Assembly: GCF_015155755.1 (NCBI RefSeq)
Contig: NZ_VWPI01000013.1
Span: 1-32,546, forward strand
Source of the DNA: Komagataeibacter sp. FXV3
GTDB lineage: Bacteria > Pseudomonadota > Alphaproteobacteria > Acetobacterales > Acetobacteraceae
DNA: 32,546 nucleotides
Direction of reading: 5' to 3'
Made by a program: the position numbers and the translations under genes. Positions 1-8,463 of this stretch are shown here, piece after piece; positions within the stretch are counted from its first letter, which is position 1, and each line of letters starts with the position of its first letter. The notes under the pieces are model-generated. The model was not told where the DNA came from. It did not search any database and saw nothing but the letters and a program-made list of their open reading frames with translations.

Positions 1-89
1 AGTTGGAAAGCCCCAAGCGACCGGTTGAGTGATTTCTTTTTGGCCGTCGCCAGGATTGCGTCCAACGACTTCACGCGATCAAATTTCAT
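1..89 (-). CDS. APC-family amino acid permease, N-terminal part only (cut by window edge)
   Basis: Reading the minus strand from an ATG at 89 gives 29 complete codons that run off the window. The protein starts MKFDRVKSLDAILATA and continues KKKSLNRSLGAFQ. This basic, soluble N-terminal tail resembles the stretch just before the first membrane helix of CAT/APC amino acid permeases of acetic acid bacteria (recalled similarity, not searched). The gene follows hutI on the same strand with a 127-base gap, so it may be co-transcribed and may import histidine or another amino acid; substrate and link to hut are inferences. No strong ribosome binding site is seen, only a G-rich stretch before the ATG. 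The membrane domain lies outside the window, so the family call rests on the tail alone. Confidence 0.6.
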   Translation of the reverse strand, partial: MKFDRVKSLDAILATAKKKSLNRSLGAFQ

Positions 90-216
90 CCACCCGGTTT
101 CCCCCGTTTTGCCCCAGACCTGGCATTGCGGAGCAGAACCCACGGATAAAATCGCCAAGCGCAAGCACCGGGGGAAATGCGGCCTTCCACGCAGCGGCAT
201 CACGTATCCGGCATTT

Positions 217-1452
217 CTATGTCGCGTCTGGCACGCCGTGGAAAATCCGGGTGATGGGGGTCAGTCCCCCGATCCAGTATGACAGTTCATGCGGACCACT
301 GACGTTCCATATTGCCATGTCCGCCATCATGCCGGTGGCCAGCGTGCCCGTGCTGTCCTGCAGGTTCAGGCCTCGCGCGCCGATACGGGTGACGGCCGCC
401 AGTGTCTCGGCCGGTGTCATGCGGAACAGGGTGCAGGCCATGTTCATTATGGCCGTCAGGCTGGTCGCGGGGGATGTGCCGGGATTGCAGTCGGTCGCCA
501 GTCCCATGGCCACCCCATGCCTGCGGAACAGGGCGACGGGGGGCGCATGTTTTTCACGAATGAAGTAGAACGCGCCGGGCAGCAGCATGGCGATCGTTCC
601 GGCCTGTGCCATGTCCATCACGCCCGCCTCGCTGACATATTCCACATGGTCGGCGGACAGGGCACGGTACTGCGCGGCCAGGCTGCCGCCACCCGTATCG
701 GATAACTGGTCGGCATGGATGCGTACGGGCAATTGCAATTCCATGGCCCTGTTAAATAGTCGGCGAACCTGCGCGGGACTGAAGGCAATGTTTTCACAAA
801 AGGCATCGACGCTATCGACCAGCCCTTCGGCTGCTGCGCGTGGCAGCACGACATCAATCAGGAAGGAGACGTAATCATCCTGCCTGTCCGCATATTCAGG
901 AGGAAAGGCATGGGCGCCAAGGAATGTTGTATGTACATATACCGGCAGGACCTCGCCCAGCCGTCGGGCGACGCGTAACTGCTTGAGTTCGTCTTCAAGC
1001 GTCAGGCCGTAACCGGACTTGACCTCGATGGTGGTGATGCCCGCGCGGATCATGCGCTGCGCACGTTCCATGGCAAGGGAGAGAAGGGTATCCTCGCTTG
1101 CCGCGCGCGTGTTGGTGACCGTGGACAGGATGCCGCCCCCCTGCCGCGCAATTTCCGTATAGGAAACGCCGTTCAGGCGTTTTTCGAACTCCGTGCTGCG
1201 GTCGCCCGCATAAATGATGTGGGTATGGGCATCAATCAGGCCCGGCGTCATCCAGTGCCCATGCCCATCAATGACGGTATGGGCCAGCGCATCAGGGGCG
1301 GCGGGTAGGTCCGCGCGCGCGCCGATCCAGGCAATCCGGCTGCCGCTGGTGGCGATGGCGGCATCGTGAATGCACCCGTACGGATCATCTGACACGTCAG
1401 TGGCGGGCATCATCGTCGCGATATCCAGGTTGATCCAGAGTCTGTCCCACAT
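217..1452 (-). CDS. hutI: Imidazolonepropionase HutI
   Basis: HutI hydrolyses 4-imidazolone-5-propionate to N-formimidoyl-L-glutamate, the third step of histidine breakdown, in the cytoplasm. The 411-residue protein has the metal-dependent amidohydrolase layout: a PGLIDAHTH metal motif (His76, His78), VKSGYG and [17 protein letters not shown] in the middle, [11 protein letters not shown] for the next metal/substrate histidine, and [10 protein letters not shown] carrying the late aspartate. These are typical of HutI, and the length is normal. The start at 1452 is preferred over an ATG at 1476 because AAGGA lies about 9 bases before it and the family starts close to the MWDRLW segment. It is divergent from hutF, and the shared control region holds a HutC-like box. 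A second HutC-like palindrome lies inside the gene at 928-937. Confidence 0.96.
   Translation of the reverse strand: MWDRLWINLDIATMMPATDVSDDPYGCIHDAAIATSGSRIAWIGARADLPAAPDALAHTVIDGHGHWMTPGLIDAHTHIIYAGDRSTEFEKRLNGVSYTEIARQGGGILSTVTNTRAASEDTLLSLAMERAQRMIRAGITTIEVKSGYGLTLEDELKQLRVARRLGEVLPVYVHTTFLGAHAFPPEYADRQDDYVSFLIDVVLPRAAAEGLVDSVDAFCENIAFSPAQVRRLFNRAMELQLPVRIHADQLSDTGGGSLAAQYRALSADHVEYVSEAGVMDMAQAGTIAMLLPGAFYFIREKHAPPVALFRRHGVAMGLATDCNPGTSPATSLTAIMNMACTLFRMTPAETLAAVTRIGARGLNLQDSTGTLATGMMADMAIWNVSGPHELSYWIGGLTPITRIFHGVPDAT
928..937. promoter_or_regulatory. HutC-like box inside hutI
   Basis: The palindrome TGTATGTACA fits the TGTA-N2-TACA core seen in front of other hut genes here. It lies within the hutI coding region, about 515 bases from the start codon, so it may be coincidental or an auxiliary (looping or roadblock) site. 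Confidence 0.3.
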
Positions 1453-1476
1453 CGTGCGTTTTCCTTCGTTCCCCAT

Positions 1477-1568
1477 GTTTTTTAGATAAGTATATACAAA
1501 TAAGTCAAATCTGTTATCAATTCATAACAAAATGCAGGATCACCTGCCTATCAGGCATGAGAGTGAAA
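1477..1568. promoter_or_regulatory. Divergent hutI/hutF promoter region with HutC-like box
   Basis: This AT-rich stretch separates the two divergent genes. AGTATATACA at 1489-1498 matches TGTATATACA at 9 of 10 positions, with a further AA on the right arm. On the minus strand a plausible hutI promoter, TTGATA, 18 bases, TATATA, places the box over the -10 element. A separate inverted repeat, TGTTAT-N6-ATAACA, lies at 1512-1529 and could bind a second regulator. Promoter calls are by eye. Confidence 0.55.
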
Positions 1569-2939
1569 ATGGTCACGATTTTTGCAAGACAGGCCATGCT
1601 GCCCACCGGATGGCGCAACAATGTGCGGATCGAAGTGGGAAAGGATGGCTGCTTTTCCGCCATTATACCTGATTCCGCTCCCGACCCTTCGGTAATATGC
1701 ACGGATATTGTCATTCCCCCGCAATACAGCCTGCATTCCCATGCGTTCCAACGCGCCATGGCCGGCCTTGCGGAAGGGCGCAGCAACCCGTCCGATACGT
1801 TCTGGACATGGCGCAGGGCCATGTACCGTCTGGCCGACAATGTTACACCGGAACAGATGCAGGATATTGCTACATTCCTGTATATGGAAATGCTGGAACG
1901 CGGTTATACGCAGGTTGCCGAATTCCATTACCTGCATCATGGCAGGGGGGGCGTGCCGTATGCCGACCGCGCGGAAATGTCGCTGCGTATCGTGCAGGCC
2001 GCGCGAAACGTGGGCATGGGCCTGACGCTGCTGCCGACATTATATGCCCGGTCGGGCTTCGGGGCACAGACGACGTTGTCCCAGCAGCAGCGTTTCGCCA
2101 GTACGCTGCAGACCCTGGCGGATATCATAAGCCGGGTGCGCCAGGCAGATGATCATGCAATGTCCCCCATTGTCGGAGTCGGGCTTCATTCCGTCCGCGC
2201 CGTGGATATTCGTGCGGTCGGGGCGGCAGTCGATCAGCTGGCGGCTGGCGCGCCGATACATATCCACGTGGCCGAACAGCAGGCCGAAGTGGCGGAATGC
2301 CTGCAGGCAACCGGTGCGCGGCCTGTGGAATACCTGTTTGATCATGCCGCTGTCGATGCGCACTGGTGTCTTGTGCATGCCACGCATCTTTCGGCGGCCG
2401 AAACGACACAGGTCGCCCGCAGTGGCGCCGTCGCCGGTCTGTGCCCGATTACGGAGGCCAATCTGGGGGACGGGCTTTTTCCCTTTTCGGCTTACGTGGC
2501 GCAGGGCGGGCGGTTCGGCATTGGTAGCGACAGCAACATCCTGATCAGCCCCGGCGAGGAACTGCGCCTGCTGGAATATGGCGCACGCCTCGATCGGCAG
2601 CAGCGTTGTGTCTGTCTGCCGGAAGGGGAGATGGGTTCGGTTGGCGGCTACCTGTACCGTGCGGCATGCGAAGGCGGCCGTCAGGCCTGCGGCCTGCCAT
2701 CATCGGGGCTGGTTGTGGGGGCGCGGGCCGATCTGTGTGTGCTGGACCCGGAAAAACTGTCCCTGCCGGGACTGCAGGGGGACCGGATCCTCGATTCAGC
2801 CATTTTTGCCTGTCCCACGCTGCCTGTGCGTGATGTGATGTGTGCGGGGCAGTGGGTTGTGCAGGACGGTCGTCATGCCGATCATGACGGCATTACCCGT
2901 AATTTTCATCGTACGCTTGCCGCGCTGGCGGCTGAATGA
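1569..2939 (+). CDS. hutF: Formimidoylglutamate deiminase HutF
   Basis: HutF deaminates N-formimidoyl-L-glutamate to N-formyl-L-glutamate plus ammonia. The 456-residue protein is an amidohydrolase-superfamily enzyme. Visible motifs are LHSHAFQRAMAG (metal ligands His56 and His58 with the start used here), IHIHVAEQ, a HATHL histidine, CPITEANLGDGLFP typical of HutF, and the GSDSNI aspartate. An in-frame ATG at 1557 would add four residues. I prefer 1569 because GAGAG lies close upstream and family members start within a few residues of the FARQAMLPTGW-like segment. It heads a plus-strand operon with hutG 16 bases downstream. HutF together with HutG means the cell uses the two-step formylglutamate route rather than the one-step formiminoglutamase. 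Confidence 0.94.
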   Translation: MVTIFARQAMLPTGWRNNVRIEVGKDGCFSAIIPDSAPDPSVICTDIVIPPQYSLHSHAFQRAMAGLAEGRSNPSDTFWTWRRAMYRLADNVTPEQMQDIATFLYMEMLERGYTQVAEFHYLHHGRGGVPYADRAEMSLRIVQAARNVGMGLTLLPTLYARSGFGAQTTLSQQQRFASTLQTLADIISRVRQADDHAMSPIVGVGLHSVRAVDIRAVGAAVDQLAAGAPIHIHVAEQQAEVAECLQATGARPVEYLFDHAAVDAHWCLVHATHLSAAETTQVARSGAVAGLCPITEANLGDGLFPFSAYVAQGGRFGIGSDSNILISPGEELRLLEYGARLDRQQRCVCLPEGEMGSVGGYLYRAACEGGRQACGLPSSGLVVGARADLCVLDPEKLSLPGLQGDRILDSAIFACPTLPVRDVMCAGQWVVQDGRHADHDGITRNFHRTLAALAAE

Positions 2940-2955
2940 AAGGTTACGATCGATA

Positions 2956-3780
2956 ATGACCAATCTTCCTTCGGGTTCCCCGGTGTTCGACTTCCAGCCC
3001 GGTCATGTGCCTGTCCTGCTGACCCTTCCCCATTCGGGCACGGACCTGCCCTCTGGCATGGGCGCGCGCATGACGCCATATGGCAGGCAGCTGCCTGATA
3101 CGGACTGGTATATTGACCAGCTTTATACAGGCCCTGCACGCGAACGCGGCATAGGTGTCATCTGTGCGCGTTATTCGCGTTATGTAGTGGACCTTAATCG
3201 TGGCGCGGATGATGCCGTCCTGTATCCGGGGCGTCCCACTACCGGGCTTGTTCCCAATCTGGCATTTGATGGCACGCCGATTTATCAGGTCGGACAGGAA
3301 CCGGACCAGAACGAGATCCATGACAGGACCGCCGCGTTCTGGAAACCTTATCATGATGCAGTTGGTCAGGAACTCGAACGGCTGAAGCAGCAGCATGGCT
3401 GGGCGGTGTTATGGGACGGGCATTCCATCCAGACCCATATTCCCCGCCTGTTTGAAGGGCGCCTGCCTGACCTGAATATCGGCACCAACAGCGGCGCATC
3501 CTGCGACAGGCGGCTTCAGGACCGTATCGAGACCCATGCCAAAAGCCTGTCCGGCTATACCCATGTCGTGAATGGCCGTTTTCGGGGGGGATACACCACC
3601 CGGCATTATGGACAGCCGGACCAGGGATTTCATGCCGTGCAGATGGAAATTGCCCAGAGTACCTATCTCCAGCATGAAGACGCGCCATGGCCGCTGGATG
3701 AAACGGCTTTCCGCAGGCTTTCCACAACCATGGCAGGATTTCTTGACACCGTTCTGGACTGGACGCCGCAGGTTCGGTGA
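2956..3780 (+). CDS. hutG: N-formylglutamate deformylase HutG
   Basis: HutG hydrolyses N-formyl-L-glutamate to glutamate and formate, the last hut step. The 274-residue protein belongs to the N-formylglutamate amidohydrolase family. LLTLPHSGTDLP near the N-terminus, DTDWYIDQLY, VDLNRG, LWDGHSI and the glycine-rich NGRFRGGYTTRHYG segment are all visible and typical. An AAAGG lies about 12 bases before the ATG. The open frame extends further upstream inside hutF, but homology begins at this start. The gene sits 16 bases after hutF and 31 bases before the zinc alcohol dehydrogenase, consistent with one transcript. Confidence 0.93.
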   Translation: MTNLPSGSPVFDFQPGHVPVLLTLPHSGTDLPSGMGARMTPYGRQLPDTDWYIDQLYTGPARERGIGVICARYSRYVVDLNRGADDAVLYPGRPTTGLVPNLAFDGTPIYQVGQEPDQNEIHDRTAAFWKPYHDAVGQELERLKQQHGWAVLWDGHSIQTHIPRLFEGRLPDLNIGTNSGASCDRRLQDRIETHAKSLSGYTHVVNGRFRGGYTTRHYGQPDQGFHAVQMEIAQSTYLQHEDAPWPLDETAFRRLSTTMAGFLDTVLDWTPQVR

Positions 3781-3811
3781 CCAGCAGAATACCACGCTAA
3801 AGAGATGGCAG

Positions 3812-4834
3812 ATGCAGGCAGCACGTTTATACGGAATTGGGGATATCCGCATCGAAACCGTTCAGGCACCAACTGCACCGGGTCCGGATCAGGTGCGGAT
3901 ACGGGTCATGGCGGCCGGGATCTGTGGTTCGGACCTGCACAATTTCCGGACAGGGCAGTGGATTACCCGCACCCCCGTCACACCAGGGCATGAGTTTTCC
4001 GGTGAAGTCATGGCGGTCGGCCCCGGCGTAACCGGCTTCCGGCCGGGGGATCGCGTGGTGGCGGATTCCCGGGTGGGGTGCGGGCAGTGCCCATCGTGCC
4101 GGCAGGGACGGAGCAATCTGTGCGCCAAGCTGGCATTTGTGGGCGAGGTCTGTGATGGCGGGTTTGCACAGGAAGTCGTTCTCCCGGCCCGCCAGTTGCA
4201 CCGTATTTCCCCCGACATGCCGTTCTGGCTGGCGGCTCTGGCGGAACCTCTGTCCGTGGCGGTCCATGCCGTAAACCGACTGGCTCCCGATCCGGGCATG
4301 CCTGTCGTGGTCTGTGGCGGCGGAACGATTGGCGGCCTTGCCGCACTGGTGCTGTCTGAACGGCATGATGGCACGGTGTATCTTGTCGAACGCGATCCGA
4401 AACGCATGCGCCTGTTGCAGAAAACCTGCGGCGTTTCGCCCGTGGCGCTGGATGCGGTCGGCACCGCCGTCAATGGTCAGGCGCCCCGTTTCATGCTGGA
4501 CACCACGGGATCGGTTACGGTGGCGGGGCATCTGCTGGATTGTGCCGCGCCGGGGGCGCGACTGGTTCTGGCCGGACTGACCGCGACAAAGCTCAGCCTA
4601 GACCTGAACCTTATTGTCGAGCGTGAACTGGAAGTGCGCGGCGTCAGCGCCTTTGCCGATGAAATGCCACACGCCATCGCCTTGTTGCCAGCCCTGCGCG
4701 AACGGCTGAAGGCTTTCGTCTCCATGATACAGGGGGTAGGGCAGATACCGGATGTCTATGGGGAACTGCTGGCACAACAGCGTGCAGGACTGAAAACGCT
4801 GATCTTTCCCCATTCCATTGCGGAGGAAGCATGA
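3812..4834 (+). CDS. Zinc-dependent medium-chain alcohol/polyol dehydrogenase
   Basis: This 340-residue protein has the standard MDR layout. The GroES-like domain carries the catalytic zinc set (Cys38 in GICGSDLH, His60-Glu61 in GHEFSGEV, Glu145 in AEPLSVA) and a structural zinc loop with Cys90, Cys93, Cys96 and Cys104. The Rossmann domain has GGGTIGG at 169-175, and an acidic residue after the second strand (VERDPKR) favours NAD over NADP. The family oxidises secondary alcohols, polyols or threonine; the substrate cannot be read from sequence. AAAGAG lies 7 bases before the ATG, while the open frame upstream is inside hutG. Its place in the hutFG operon, overlapping the SDR, suggests oxidation of an alcohol side chain on an imidazole compound such as histidinol (inference). 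Confidence 0.88.
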   Translation: MQAARLYGIGDIRIETVQAPTAPGPDQVRIRVMAAGICGSDLHNFRTGQWITRTPVTPGHEFSGEVMAVGPGVTGFRPGDRVVADSRVGCGQCPSCRQGRSNLCAKLAFVGEVCDGGFAQEVVLPARQLHRISPDMPFWLAALAEPLSVAVHAVNRLAPDPGMPVVVCGGGTIGGLAALVLSERHDGTVYLVERDPKRMRLLQKTCGVSPVALDAVGTAVNGQAPRFMLDTTGSVTVAGHLLDCAAPGARLVLAGLTATKLSLDLNLIVERELEVRGVSAFADEMPHAIALLPALRERLKAFVSMIQGVGQIPDVYGELLAQQRAGLKTLIFPHSIAEEA

Positions 4835-5592
4835 TGAAAAACCCCTTCTGTGTGCGCGGGCGCGCCATTGTCGTGACAGGGGGCGGTCGTGGCATTGGCC
4901 GGGCGGTGGCGCTGCATCTGGCAGGGCAGGGGGCACGGGTGTTTATCTGTGGCCGTTCTGTCGTCCCCTTGCAGGAAACCTGCGAGATGGCGCGGGGCGA
5001 TGGCCTGCACATGGACCATTTTACGGTAGATGTGGCCGATACTGATGATATCGAACGGGCTTTTCATGATCTCCACGCACAGGACATCCGGATCGATGCA
5101 TTGGTAAACAATGCCGGTATGGAAGAACTGCGTCCCGCCATTGATGCGGACGAAGCATTGTGGGGCAGGATTGTCGATACCAACCTGCGCGGGGCATTTT
5201 TCTGTGCGTTGCATGTGGCGCGCGGGATGCAGGCCGGTGGGGCGATCGTAAACCTGTGTTCACTGGCGTCTGCGGTCGGCATTCCCGGGGCCGTGCCGTA
5301 TGGTGCGTCAAAATCCGGCCTGCTGGGCGTGACGCGCGGACTGGCCACGGAATGGGGGCCAAAGGGTATCCGGGTCAATGCGGTAGGGCCGGGATATTTC
5401 CGCACGGAAATGACGGAGCCCTTTTTTCATGATGAAAAATGGCGTGAGGCGATGATGGCGCGCATTCCGCTTGGGCGGTTTGGGGAGCCTGCGGAACTGG
5501 GGGGTATCGTGCAGTTCCTGTGCTCGGACGCGGCGGCGTATGTAAACGGCCAGATCCTGTATGTGGATGGTGGTTTCCTGGCGGCCATCTGA
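4831..5592 (+). CDS. Short-chain dehydrogenase/reductase (classical SDR)
   Basis: The 253-residue protein is a classical NAD(P)-dependent SDR. The cofactor motif TGGGRGIG is at 16-23, NNAG at 93-96, and the catalytic set is Ser144, Tyr157 and Lys161 (YGASK). The C-terminal YVNGQILYVDGG segment is typical of the FabG/glucose dehydrogenase-like group. Its ATG overlaps the stop of the zinc dehydrogenase (ATGA) and a strong GGAGG sits 4-5 bases upstream, so the two are translationally coupled. It may perform a second oxidation or an epimerising redox step with that partner. Substrate is unknown; FabG-like activity in fatty acid synthesis is unlikely in this setting. Confidence 0.88.
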   Translation: MMKNPFCVRGRAIVVTGGGRGIGRAVALHLAGQGARVFICGRSVVPLQETCEMARGDGLHMDHFTVDVADTDDIERAFHDLHAQDIRIDALVNNAGMEELRPAIDADEALWGRIVDTNLRGAFFCALHVARGMQAGGAIVNLCSLASAVGIPGAVPYGASKSGLLGVTRGLATEWGPKGIRVNAVGPGYFRTEMTEPFFHDEKWREAMMARIPLGRFGEPAELGGIVQFLCSDAAAYVNGQILYVDGGFLAAI

Positions 5593-5765
5593 AGGTTGTA
5601 TATATATGTATGATATTATCGTTGCCCATTCGTTTTGGAATTGATATGAATCGGGTGAACGGGGACCAGGCAGATCTGCAGCGCGCGGCAGGGAACAGAC
5701 ATGGTTTTTTGCCCGGCTATGATTGCCGGTCGCCTATAATGCGTTGCCTGAGTGGAAGCGACCAG
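5593..5765 (+). promoter_or_regulatory. Control region before hisD-like gene, with HutC-like box and possible -10
   Basis: This 173-base gap begins with an AT run. TGTATATATA at 5597-5606 matches the HutC box TGTATATACA at 9 of 10 positions. A TATAAT sits at 5735-5740 with no good -35 at 17 bases; TTGCCC at 20 bases is weak. A short CCGGC/GCCGG hairpin lies just upstream of the -10. An own promoter for hisD-like under HutC is plausible but not proven. Confidence 0.4.
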
Positions 5766-7088
5766 ATGAACAAGACTGTCAATTTTGTCGATCTGCGGGA
5801 TGCTGAAAATATTCCCGCCCACCTTCTTGACCGTACGGAAGCCGACCTTGGTCCGTATCTGGAACGGGTCAAGCCGATTATCGAGGCCGTCCGGACCGAA
5901 GGTGACGCAGCCCTGCGCCGTTTCGCGCAGGCCTATGACGGCGTGACCATACCCGACATGAGCATCCGCGCCACGGAGGAGGAGTTTGAAACCGCCTTCC
6001 GTGAAATGGATCCCGAACTGATCCGTTCAATTGAATATGCAATTGGCAATATCCGCAAATTCCATGAGGCCCAGAAGCCCGAGGACAGCTGGATGATCGA
6101 GGTCCAGCCCGGCGTATGGGCAGGGGACCGGAATGTCGCCATTGAATCGGTGGCCTGCTACGTGCCGCGTGGCAAGGGCGCGTTTCCCAGCGTCGTGAAC
6201 ATGACCGCCATTCCGGGCATGGTGGCCGGGGTGCCGCGCCTGGTCATCATCACGCCGCCCGCGCCGGATGGGCGCGTGGATGCGGGGACACTTGTCGCCG
6301 CGCGCCTGATTGGCGTGACCGAAGTCTATAAATGTGGCGGTGCGCAGGGCGTGGCCGCCGTGGCGTATGGCACGGAAACCGTTCCGGCCTGCATGAAGAT
6401 CGTGGGGCCGGGCAGCCCGTATGTCGTTGCGGCGAAGAAACTGCTTTCCCACGTCATCGATCCCGGCGTGCCCGCAGGCCCGAGTGAGGCGATCATCCTT
6501 GCCGATGACAGCGTGGATCCCGAACTGGCGGCGCTGGACCTGATTATTGAATCCGAACATGGGCCGGATTCCTCTGCCTGGCTGGTGACGGACAGCCCGC
6601 GCGTGGCAAGGGGCGTGCAGGCGGCGCTGCCCGGTCACTGGCAGCAGATGGACGCCAAACGCGCCGAATTTTCATCCACTGTCCTGTGCGGGGCGTATGG
6701 TGGCATCGTTCTGACGCGTGATTTTGATACGGCAGTCGAATTCACCAATGCCTATGCCCCTGAACATCTGGAAATCCTGACATGCGACCCGATGGCTGAC
6801 CTTGGGCGTATCCGTAACGCGGGCGAGGTGCTGCTGGGCAACCACACACCGGTCAGCCTTGGCAATTACGTCATTGGTCCCAATGCTGTGCTGCCGACCA
6901 ACCGGGCCGCGCGCACGCATTCACCGCTTTCGGTGCATGATTACATGAAACGGATGTCGTTTGCCCGTGTCTCCGCGCGGGGTTACAGGGAAATGGCGGC
7001 CCATACGCATCGTTTTGCATCGTATGAAGGGTTTTCCGGCCATGCGCGTGCGGTGTCTTCCGCCCGCCCACTACCCAAAGGCCAGTAA
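5766..7088 (+). CDS. HisD-family dehydrogenase (histidinol dehydrogenase paralogue, altered zinc site)
   Basis: Biosynthetic HisD oxidises histidinol twice to histidine with NAD and one zinc. This 440-residue protein is clearly in the family: PAGPSE with Ser240, SEHGPDS with His265, the catalytic pair Glu333-His334 in NAYAPEHLE, Glu421 and His426. Aligned by eye to E. coli HisD, zinc ligand Gln259 is Glu262 and Asp360 is Asn367, while His262 and His419 are kept as His265 and His426. The substrate-site His367 is Ala374. It is therefore probably not the biosynthetic enzyme but a paralogue with another substrate, as known for HpsN in sulfopropanediol breakdown. GGAAG lies 7 bases before the chosen ATG. 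A kinase-fold gene follows after 29 bases, then an NCS1 permease. Oxidation of histidinol or a related amino alcohol or diol into the hut pathway is an inference. Confidence 0.85.
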   Translation: MNKTVNFVDLRDAENIPAHLLDRTEADLGPYLERVKPIIEAVRTEGDAALRRFAQAYDGVTIPDMSIRATEEEFETAFREMDPELIRSIEYAIGNIRKFHEAQKPEDSWMIEVQPGVWAGDRNVAIESVACYVPRGKGAFPSVVNMTAIPGMVAGVPRLVIITPPAPDGRVDAGTLVAARLIGVTEVYKCGGAQGVAAVAYGTETVPACMKIVGPGSPYVVAAKKLLSHVIDPGVPAGPSEAIILADDSVDPELAALDLIIESEHGPDSSAWLVTDSPRVARGVQAALPGHWQQMDAKRAEFSSTVLCGAYGGIVLTRDFDTAVEFTNAYAPEHLEILTCDPMADLGRIRNAGEVLLGNHTPVSLGNYVIGPNAVLPTNRAARTHSPLSVHDYMKRMSFARVSARGYREMAAHTHRFASYEGFSGHARAVSSARPLPKGQ

Positions 7089-7117
7089 ACCGCCGGTTGT
7101 GAACAAAGGCTGTATTC

Positions 7118-8401
7118 ATGAATGACTCAGCATCCGCACAGGCGCTACAGGCCTTTCGTGCGAAAGACGTAGCGCGGACCTGCATCATCCTTTCCGACCT
7201 GATACGGGAGGAATTCGGTCTGCAGGTCAGCAATATTACGCTGGGAAATGATGGATACAGCCTGAATTCCGTAAACGGCTTCCTGACCACCCCGACGGGG
7301 GAGGAATATTTCTTCAAATTCCATCATGAGGAAAATGAAGAAAGTACCCTTCAGGAATTCTATCGTGGCGAGGTCCTGCGCGACGCTGGCTACCCGATCG
7401 ACATGCCGGTTTATGTGTCGCGTGCTATCGGCCGGCAGATACTGCTTTATACTAGGCGATCAACGCCACGGCTGGCTGATCTGTGCCGTACATATGACAG
7501 GACGGATGCGGATATCGGACCGGTCGTTGCGGCACAGCGCGAACTTGACGCGCTGACGGCGCGCATTTACCGCGAAACCTTTCACCCGATATCCGAAGCC
7601 GAATGCGCAGCCGAGCCCTTTCATCAGCTATTCCACCATCGGCTGACAACCGATGACCGGCAGCTTGGGGCGCGGGCGGCGCGTTTTTTCGCATCGGGAC
7701 GTACATTTGCGTTTCCGGGCGTAAGTATTGTCGATCACGCGTTGCTGGACATGAAGTGGCGCATCAACGGGGTGATGCATGCCGATACGCTGCGTACTGT
7801 ACTGGAACGCAGCATGCGACTGCTGTCCCCACGCATGCTGGCCCATTCTGGCGGGGTTACGGCGCACGGGGACGCGCATAACGCCAATGTATGGTGGGAA
7901 GGGGCGGGCAGGAGCCTGACCTTCTTTGACCCCGCCTTTGCCGGACAGAATATTCCGGCCATCATGGCGGAGGTCAAGGCGACCTTCCATAACATCTTCG
8001 CCCATGCAGACTGGCTGTATCATCCCCATGACCTGCCTGCTGATATGGCGACCCATGCCAACGTGACGCCCGACGGAATACTGGATGTCACGCTGGGGTG
8101 GGAGATGAATGACCTGCGGCGCGCCTTTCGGGATTCCAAGGCGGTGCTGCTGTGGCGTCCGCTGCTGGAGCATATGCGTGCCACGGGGCATCTGCCTGCC
8201 GAATGGCGCGCGACGATCCGGTGTGGCCTGTTCTGCTGTCCGACGCTGGTAATGGATTTGTGCGCCGATGGGGCTGGTGGCCATACGCCGCTTTCATCCC
8301 TGACGGGGCTGGCGGTTGCTGTCATGTGCGGCAGCGAACCCGTGCCACCAGGGCAGGATGTGGTCAGCCGCTTTCTTGATGCAATTGATCCCGGAAATTA
8401 G
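7118..8401 (+). CDS. Aminoglycoside phosphotransferase-fold (APH-like) small-molecule kinase
   Basis: The 427-residue protein carries the hallmark HGDAHNANVWW at 250-260 (catalytic Asp252, with Asn257) and a FFDPAFAG metal motif with Asp271 in place of the usual D-x-D. A candidate ATP lysine is Lys67 in EEYFFKF. This matches the APH/choline kinase fold. Here it is more likely a metabolic kinase than a resistance gene, because it sits between a HisD-like dehydrogenase and an NCS1 permease in one direction. Phosphorylating the imported substrate or an alcohol intermediate is an inference; no close characterised relative is recognised. Confidence 0.72.
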   Translation: MNDSASAQALQAFRAKDVARTCIILSDLIREEFGLQVSNITLGNDGYSLNSVNGFLTTPTGEEYFFKFHHEENEESTLQEFYRGEVLRDAGYPIDMPVYVSRAIGRQILLYTRRSTPRLADLCRTYDRTDADIGPVVAAQRELDALTARIYRETFHPISEAECAAEPFHQLFHHRLTTDDRQLGARAARFFASGRTFAFPGVSIVDHALLDMKWRINGVMHADTLRTVLERSMRLLSPRMLAHSGGVTAHGDAHNANVWWEGAGRSLTFFDPAFAGQNIPAIMAEVKATFHNIFAHADWLYHPHDLPADMATHANVTPDGILDVTLGWEMNDLRRAFRDSKAVLLWRPLLEHMRATGHLPAEWRATIRCGLFCCPTLVMDLCADGAGGHTPLSSLTGLAVAVMCGSEPVPPGQDVVSRFLDAIDPGN

Positions 8402-8425
8402 AAATATCATTCCGGAACCAATCTG

Positions 8426-8446
8426 ATAACAGTGATCCCCTGTTAT
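8426..8446. promoter_or_regulatory. Inverted repeat before NCS1 permease gene
   Basis: ATAACAG-N7-CTGTTAT is a perfect 7-base inverted repeat ending one base before the GAAGGAG ribosome binding site. It could be an operator or a small hairpin affecting translation. Just upstream, TTCCGGAA at 8410-8417 is a further palindrome. Confidence 0.4.
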
Positions 8447-8463
8447 TGAAGGAGTTGCCGTAT

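Noticed and set aside
5597-5610. TATATATGTA run as a microsatellite
   Set aside because: It is only about 14 bases and is better explained as an AT-rich promoter or operator region.
5766-7088. The gene as ordinary biosynthetic hisD, with the aminotransferase as hisC, of a histidine-synthesis operon
   Set aside because: No other his biosynthesis genes are nearby, zinc and substrate residues of the HisD-like protein differ, and the setting is entirely catabolic with HutC boxes.
7118-8401. Aminoglycoside resistance gene
   Set aside because: Only the kinase fold motifs match; it sits inside a metabolic operon with no resistance or mobile gene nearby.
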